64,000 nt of DNA from the NCBI GenBank assembly GCA_002707495.1, contig PAMZ01000018.1:248001-312000 (forward strand). The letters run 5' to 3'. Below the pieces are notes generated by a model. That model ran no database searches and was not told the origin of the DNA. It worked only from the letters and a program-made list of their open reading frames with translations. Numbering within the stretch: the stretch's first letter is position 1; every line of letters starts with the position of its first letter. This document shows positions 61,150 through 64,000 of the stretch, in pieces. The translations under genes were made by a program, and so were the position numbers. The DNA comes from Halobacteriovoraceae bacterium. GTDB taxonomy: Bacteria; Bdellovibrionota; Bacteriovoracia; Bacteriovoracales; Bacteriovoracaceae.

Positions 61150-61547
61150 ATAATTTCCAAGATTGATACCGCTGCTCCTAAAGCATGGCCTAGGGGTGCA
61201 CTTAAAACAATGCCCCAAAAGACACTTGAGTACTTAACATTAAAGGAATTTTTTCTCTTGAGAAGTTGAAAGGCTGGGTAAGTCATTAATAGAAGCACGA
61301 TAGGAATCACAGGAAATGCCGTATAGCCATAAACTGCAGATTTAGATCCTTGTAATGCTTCGATATTCATAACCGCCAAAGCGACTAAAGAGACATTTAA
61401 AAAGGCTGCAACGAATGTCACTCCAATATAAATAAGCCAATCTTTATACTGAAAAGATTCTTTTCTAGCGGTATACCAGAACACACCGATTGAGCTCAAT
61501 AGTAGAGCTGTGTGTAAAATGATCGATAAGGCAATTACTACACCCAT
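61146..61547 (-). CDS. Four-TM membrane protein, unknown
   Basis: A 133-residue protein that is mostly hydrophobic, with segments at about 3-25, 36-58, 73-92 and 108-130. No cysteine or charged motif inside the membrane is obvious. I do not recognise the family. It starts 8 bases after the secreted-protein gene at 61556 and overlaps ligA by 4 bases, so it is part of the same minus-strand run. Confidence 0.65.
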   Translation of the reverse strand: MGVVIALSIILHTALLLSSIGVFWYTARKESFQYKDWLIYIGVTFVAAFLNVSLVALAVMNIEALQGSKSAVYGYTAFPVIPIVLLLMTYPAFQLLKRKNSFNVKYSSVFWGIVLSAPLGHALGAAVSILEII

Positions 61548-61555
61548 AGTTTTCT

Positions 61556-63019
61556 CTAGAAGCTAAAGACCGCACCAAGCTTAAAGTTATTATCGCTATA
61601 TCCCACTTCTGAATTTGATCCATTTGTTTTTGCTGAGTTATTTATCACTTCAAATGTTCCCATAAGCCTCATTGAGGGACTCCATAAATACTGAGCACCT
61701 ATTTTGAAAGCCATCGAGGAAACGGAGTTTGCCGATCCATAAACACCTTCATCGTCCTCAAAGTCTGCAAAAGGCATAAGCTCACCCGAGCCGAAAACCC
61801 GAATTCCTTTTTGCAAAGGAATGCTTCCTCCAACACCTATCATGATTCCTGAAAAAGAGTTTGTACTAAATCCGTCATTGGCTGATGTATCGAGTTGATA
61901 AGAATAATTAGCATATCCAGCATAGAGATTTACTTGAGGGCCATAAAAAAATCCCATTGGTAAAAATTTATACCCTCCCCCTAATTTATAATTAAGCATG
62001 CTTTGTCCGGAACTGTCTTGACTTGGGTCACCGGAAGAACTCTCTAGGTTACCCACTCGCATCCCAAACTCACCTATAACTAAGTAGTTTCTAGTAATCC
62101 AGGCTTCCACCTCGGCTGTTATTCCGTAGACCAGTCCATTGAGTTTATTATTACCAGTAACAGCGTTAGTTGAGGTTGTGTGAGAAGCAAGAACAAAACT
62201 TAATCCTAAATCACCTAGTCTTCCAAAGCTATTCTGTTCAATTTGATTATAACGAGATGATAAACCACCCTTTTGGGCCACAAACTCATCAAGTTTTATC
62301 CAGTCACCAGCCTTAGGCTTAGATTCTGACATATAAGTTTTTATTACCCCCAAGGCTTGCCCGCGAGACAGATTAAAAACTTTACCTTTGGCCATTACAA
62401 CTGAATCCCACTCTACAATTTTCTTCAGCAGTGGATGACGTTTTTTAGCTTTTAGCCTTTTTATTCGAAACTCCTGCCCAATATTAAGAGGTTTGCTTTT
62501 AACGACACTAAAAGTTACCTGGTCACCAAGGACACCGATGACTTTTCCATCATAAGGAATTGTTGTCTCATACAACTCAAGCCAATTATTAATCGTATTC
62601 GCTGCTAGATCGGCATCAATACTATTTATGATGGTTTTTTCAGACATTAAAATGTCTTTTCCATTTTCGCCGATTATATCTAAATCTATCTGAAGTTTAT
62701 CGACTTCATATTTTAATGAAACTCTGATGATAGTGCCCACCTGCAATCTATCAGCGACAGTCTTTAGGACGTTTTCATTTTTAAGATACTCCGGAAGCCG
62801 ATCTCTATACTTGCTAAAAATCCCAATGACCTCTGAACTAGATTTATACCGACACCACCCTAATTCTTTAATATCTCTTTCGAGTTTATTGTAGACAGTG
62901 TACCCAAGGGAGTTTCCTGCGGTATCTGTAATCGGTAGGATCATACAGTCTCTCATGCTGTAGCTTTCTGCTAGCACATTGAAAGAAGCCAAACTCAGCA
63001 TCAATAATATTATTTTCAT
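61556..63019 (-). CDS. Secreted protein with C-terminal outer-membrane barrel
   Basis: A 487-residue protein with a Sec signal (1-17, ending VLA). The first 170 residues resemble CsgG/TolB-type periplasmic domains (LPITDTAGNSLGYTVYNKL, ADRLQVGTIIRVSL). A middle segment (about 160-245) contains DQVTFSVVKSKPLNIGQEF and is beta-rich. From about 250 strands with aromatic girdles end in FKLGAVFSF, so the C-terminus is probably a barrel. It overlaps the HTH gene by 4 bases. Confidence 0.65.
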   Translation of the reverse strand: MKIILLMLSLASFNVLAESYSMRDCMILPITDTAGNSLGYTVYNKLERDIKELGWCRYKSSSEVIGIFSKYRDRLPEYLKNENVLKTVADRLQVGTIIRVSLKYEVDKLQIDLDIIGENGKDILMSEKTIINSIDADLAANTINNWLELYETTIPYDGKVIGVLGDQVTFSVVKSKPLNIGQEFRIKRLKAKKRHPLLKKIVEWDSVVMAKGKVFNLSRGQALGVIKTYMSESKPKAGDWIKLDEFVAQKGGLSSRYNQIEQNSFGRLGDLGLSFVLASHTTSTNAVTGNNKLNGLVYGITAEVEAWITRNYLVIGEFGMRVGNLESSSGDPSQDSSGQSMLNYKLGGGYKFLPMGFFYGPQVNLYAGYANYSYQLDTSANDGFSTNSFSGIMIGVGGSIPLQKGIRVFGSGELMPFADFEDDEGVYGSANSVSSMAFKIGAQYLWSPSMRLMGTFEVINNSAKTNGSNSEVGYSDNNFKLGAVFSF

Positions 63020-63330
63020 AAGTGTGCAGGAATAGAAGGTAGAGGTTTGGATTGCGTTTTAGAGCCTTCATAGAGATCAACTAACATTTTAAGTTCAGAA
63101 ATCTCCTCGAGGAGAGCTCGATTTTCTTTTTTAAGGCGAATATTTTCAAGCTTTAACTCCATGGATTCATCATTGTGATTTTGTTCAACGTAGTTTTTAC
63201 AAAAAATAAAGTATTTACCCTGCTCCTCTTTAAACTTTACTCGATTCGCCTTTATATAGCGTCTTACAGTGGAAATGGACTTCTTCTTAAAATTTGCATA
63301 CTCAATTATGCTTAGCCACTTACCTTCCAT
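63016..63330 (-). CDS. Helix-turn-helix plus coiled-coil protein
   Basis: A 104-residue protein. Residues 5-40 (SIIEYANFKKKSISTVRRYIKANRVKF shortened here as IIEYANFKKK...TVRRYIK) fit an excisionase/MerR-like helix-turn-helix with a wing (KYFIFCKNYV). Residues 55-90 form a leucine-rich coiled coil. AAGGAT precedes the ATG. It leads the run 63016, 61556, 61146, ligA, radA. It could bind DNA as a dimer; its target is not known. Confidence 0.7.
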   Translation of the reverse strand: MEGKWLSIIEYANFKKKSISTVRRYIKANRVKFKEEQGKYFIFCKNYVEQNHNDESMELKLENIRLKKENRALLEEISELKMLVDLYEGSKTQSKPLPSIPAHL

Positions 63331-63342
63331 CGATTATCCTTT

Positions 63343-63370
63343 TTGCTTAGTCAAACTTAGGTATTATTGT
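63343..63370 (+). promoter_or_regulatory. Candidate promoter for the patatin-like gene
   Basis: TTGCTT (63343-63348), 16 bases and TATTGT (63365-63370) lie in the divergent gap. Transcription would begin near 63377, close to a mini-ORF at 63380-63409. Confidence 0.4.
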
Positions 63371-63405
63371 ACAAATTTAATGGAAATGTGCAAAATCAAA
63401 GATAT

Positions 63406-64000
63406 ATGACTAAGTATCAACTTGAAGATTTTAAGAATAAAAAAATAGCTCTGGTGCTTTCCGGAGGTGTGGTTAAAGCTGCGGCGTGGCATATTGGAGT
63501 TACCCTGGCACTTGAAGAGCTTGGTTTTACCTTGAAAAGTAATCGAAACTCGACCGAAGACATTGTAGCTCAACGCTCGCTTGAAATTGGAACTTATGTA
63601 GGCTCTTCCGCTGGTGCCATGATCGCCATTTTTCTAGCCTGTGGCTATACACCGCAAGAAATAATCAATGGGGCTTTTGGTTTAACTGAAAGCGAAATGA
63701 AAAGACTCACTTACAAAGAAGTATTTTACCTTCATCGAAATAAATTCAAACCAAAAAGGCCTGAGTTATATCATCCATTTGAAGAATTTCCTGCATTTGT
63801 AAGAGCGCTTGTTGGTCCTGTCTTAGGTTTTCCTGGGTTGTTTTCAACAGAGGGAGTAAGAAAGTATCTACTAGATGGTATTTTAGAACACGATCGATTT
63901 GAAGATTTTATCCCTGATTTATTTATTGTAGGAACTCAACTCGATCATTCGCAGAAAACGATTTTTGGAAAGTACAACTACCCTAACCCCTCACATGATT
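63406..64000 (+). CDS. Patatin-like phospholipase, N-terminal part
   Basis: My translation gives 198 residues before the window edge. The oxyanion-loop segment SGGVVKAAAWH (19-29) and the nucleophile elbow GSSAG with Ser68 (66-70) identify a patatin-fold lipase; the Asp of the dyad lies beyond the edge. In the usual GGGxRG loop the Arg is Lys here. Such enzymes split acyl chains from phospholipids and may act on prey membranes (inference). GTG 63388 is an in-frame alternative start, and neither start has a strong ribosome site. An N-terminal signal is not visible, so the protein is cytoplasmic or exported otherwise. Confidence 0.8.
   Translation, partial: MTKYQLEDFKNKKIALVLSGGVVKAAAWHIGVTLALEELGFTLKSNRNSTEDIVAQRSLEIGTYVGSSAGAMIAIFLACGYTPQEIINGAFGLTESEMKRLTYKEVFYLHRNKFKPKRPELYHPFEEFPAFVRALVGPVLGFPGLFSTEGVRKYLLDGILEHDRFEDFIPDLFIVGTQLDHSQKTIFGKYNYPNPSHD

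Noticed and set aside
61150..61218. Longer N-terminus for LigA
   Set aside because: It would overlap the upstream membrane gene by 73 bases, while ATG 61149 forms an ATGA coupling and starts at the conserved LigA N-terminus.

Overview
The window is AT-rich bacterial chromosome, densely packed with genes on both strands, with many 4-base ATGA-type overlaps. The gene content points to Bdellovibrionota, most likely the Bacteriovoracales (Halobacteriovorax/Bacteriovorax type). Signs are many Sec lipoproteins and outer-membrane beta-barrels without close named families, an AmgK/MurU muramic-acid salvage pair, a deoxynucleoside kinase, a PilZ membrane protein and planctomycete-like exported cytochromes. 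The lineage is an inference from gene style, not from a marker gene. No rRNA, CRISPR array, prophage or insertion sequence was seen; one tRNA (Gln, TTG) is present.

Layout. 1-4.3 kb: partial asparagine synthetase divergent from an Lrp/AsnC regulator, lipB-lipA, a lipoprotein, a PilZ membrane protein and a ferredoxin. 4.3-8.6 kb: a minus-strand run of murU-like, amgK-like, a degenerate M48-like lipoprotein, a LysM lipoprotein and a deoxynucleoside kinase. 8.7-14.8 kb: an outer-membrane protein, a tiny lipoprotein, folK, acyl-CoA dehydrogenase, etfB-etfA, a DUF374 acyltransferase and a dolichol-kinase-like protein. 14.8-18 kb: a protein with an Asn/Asp/Gln-rich tail, a tandem 80-bp structured repeat, an RHH-like small protein, a DUF4388-like protein and Mrp. 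18-26 kb: a HAMP-like membrane protein, Slt, a pseudo-HAD protein, ychF, pth, prs, tRNA-Gln and a class A PBP. 26-32 kb: secreted and outer-membrane proteins of unknown function, one with a prion-like tail. 32-37 kb: LptF/G permease, def, fmt, rpe, hutH.

37.2-53.4 kb is the most unusual part. Two paralogous four-gene cassettes lie on the minus strand (A: 42735-37224; B: 51958-44958). Each has, in order, an exported CxxCH protein resembling DUF1588/DUF1585, a small lipoprotein, a Tat-exported DUF1501/DUF1552-like protein and a large CxxCH lipoprotein. Between them, on the plus strand, are a signal peptidase II (LspA) fused to a membrane/HAMP-like module and a methyltransferase. Upstream of cassette B, divergently, lies an outer-membrane barrel with a heme motif at its N-terminus. 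I infer an envelope redox or polymer-processing system; its substrate is not evident.

53.4-64 kb: a TPR/barrel protein, hutI, a TlpA-like thioredoxin, a tiny pilin-like protein, glpK, radA, ligA, envelope proteins, a helix-turn-helix protein and a patatin-like phospholipase cut by the window edge.
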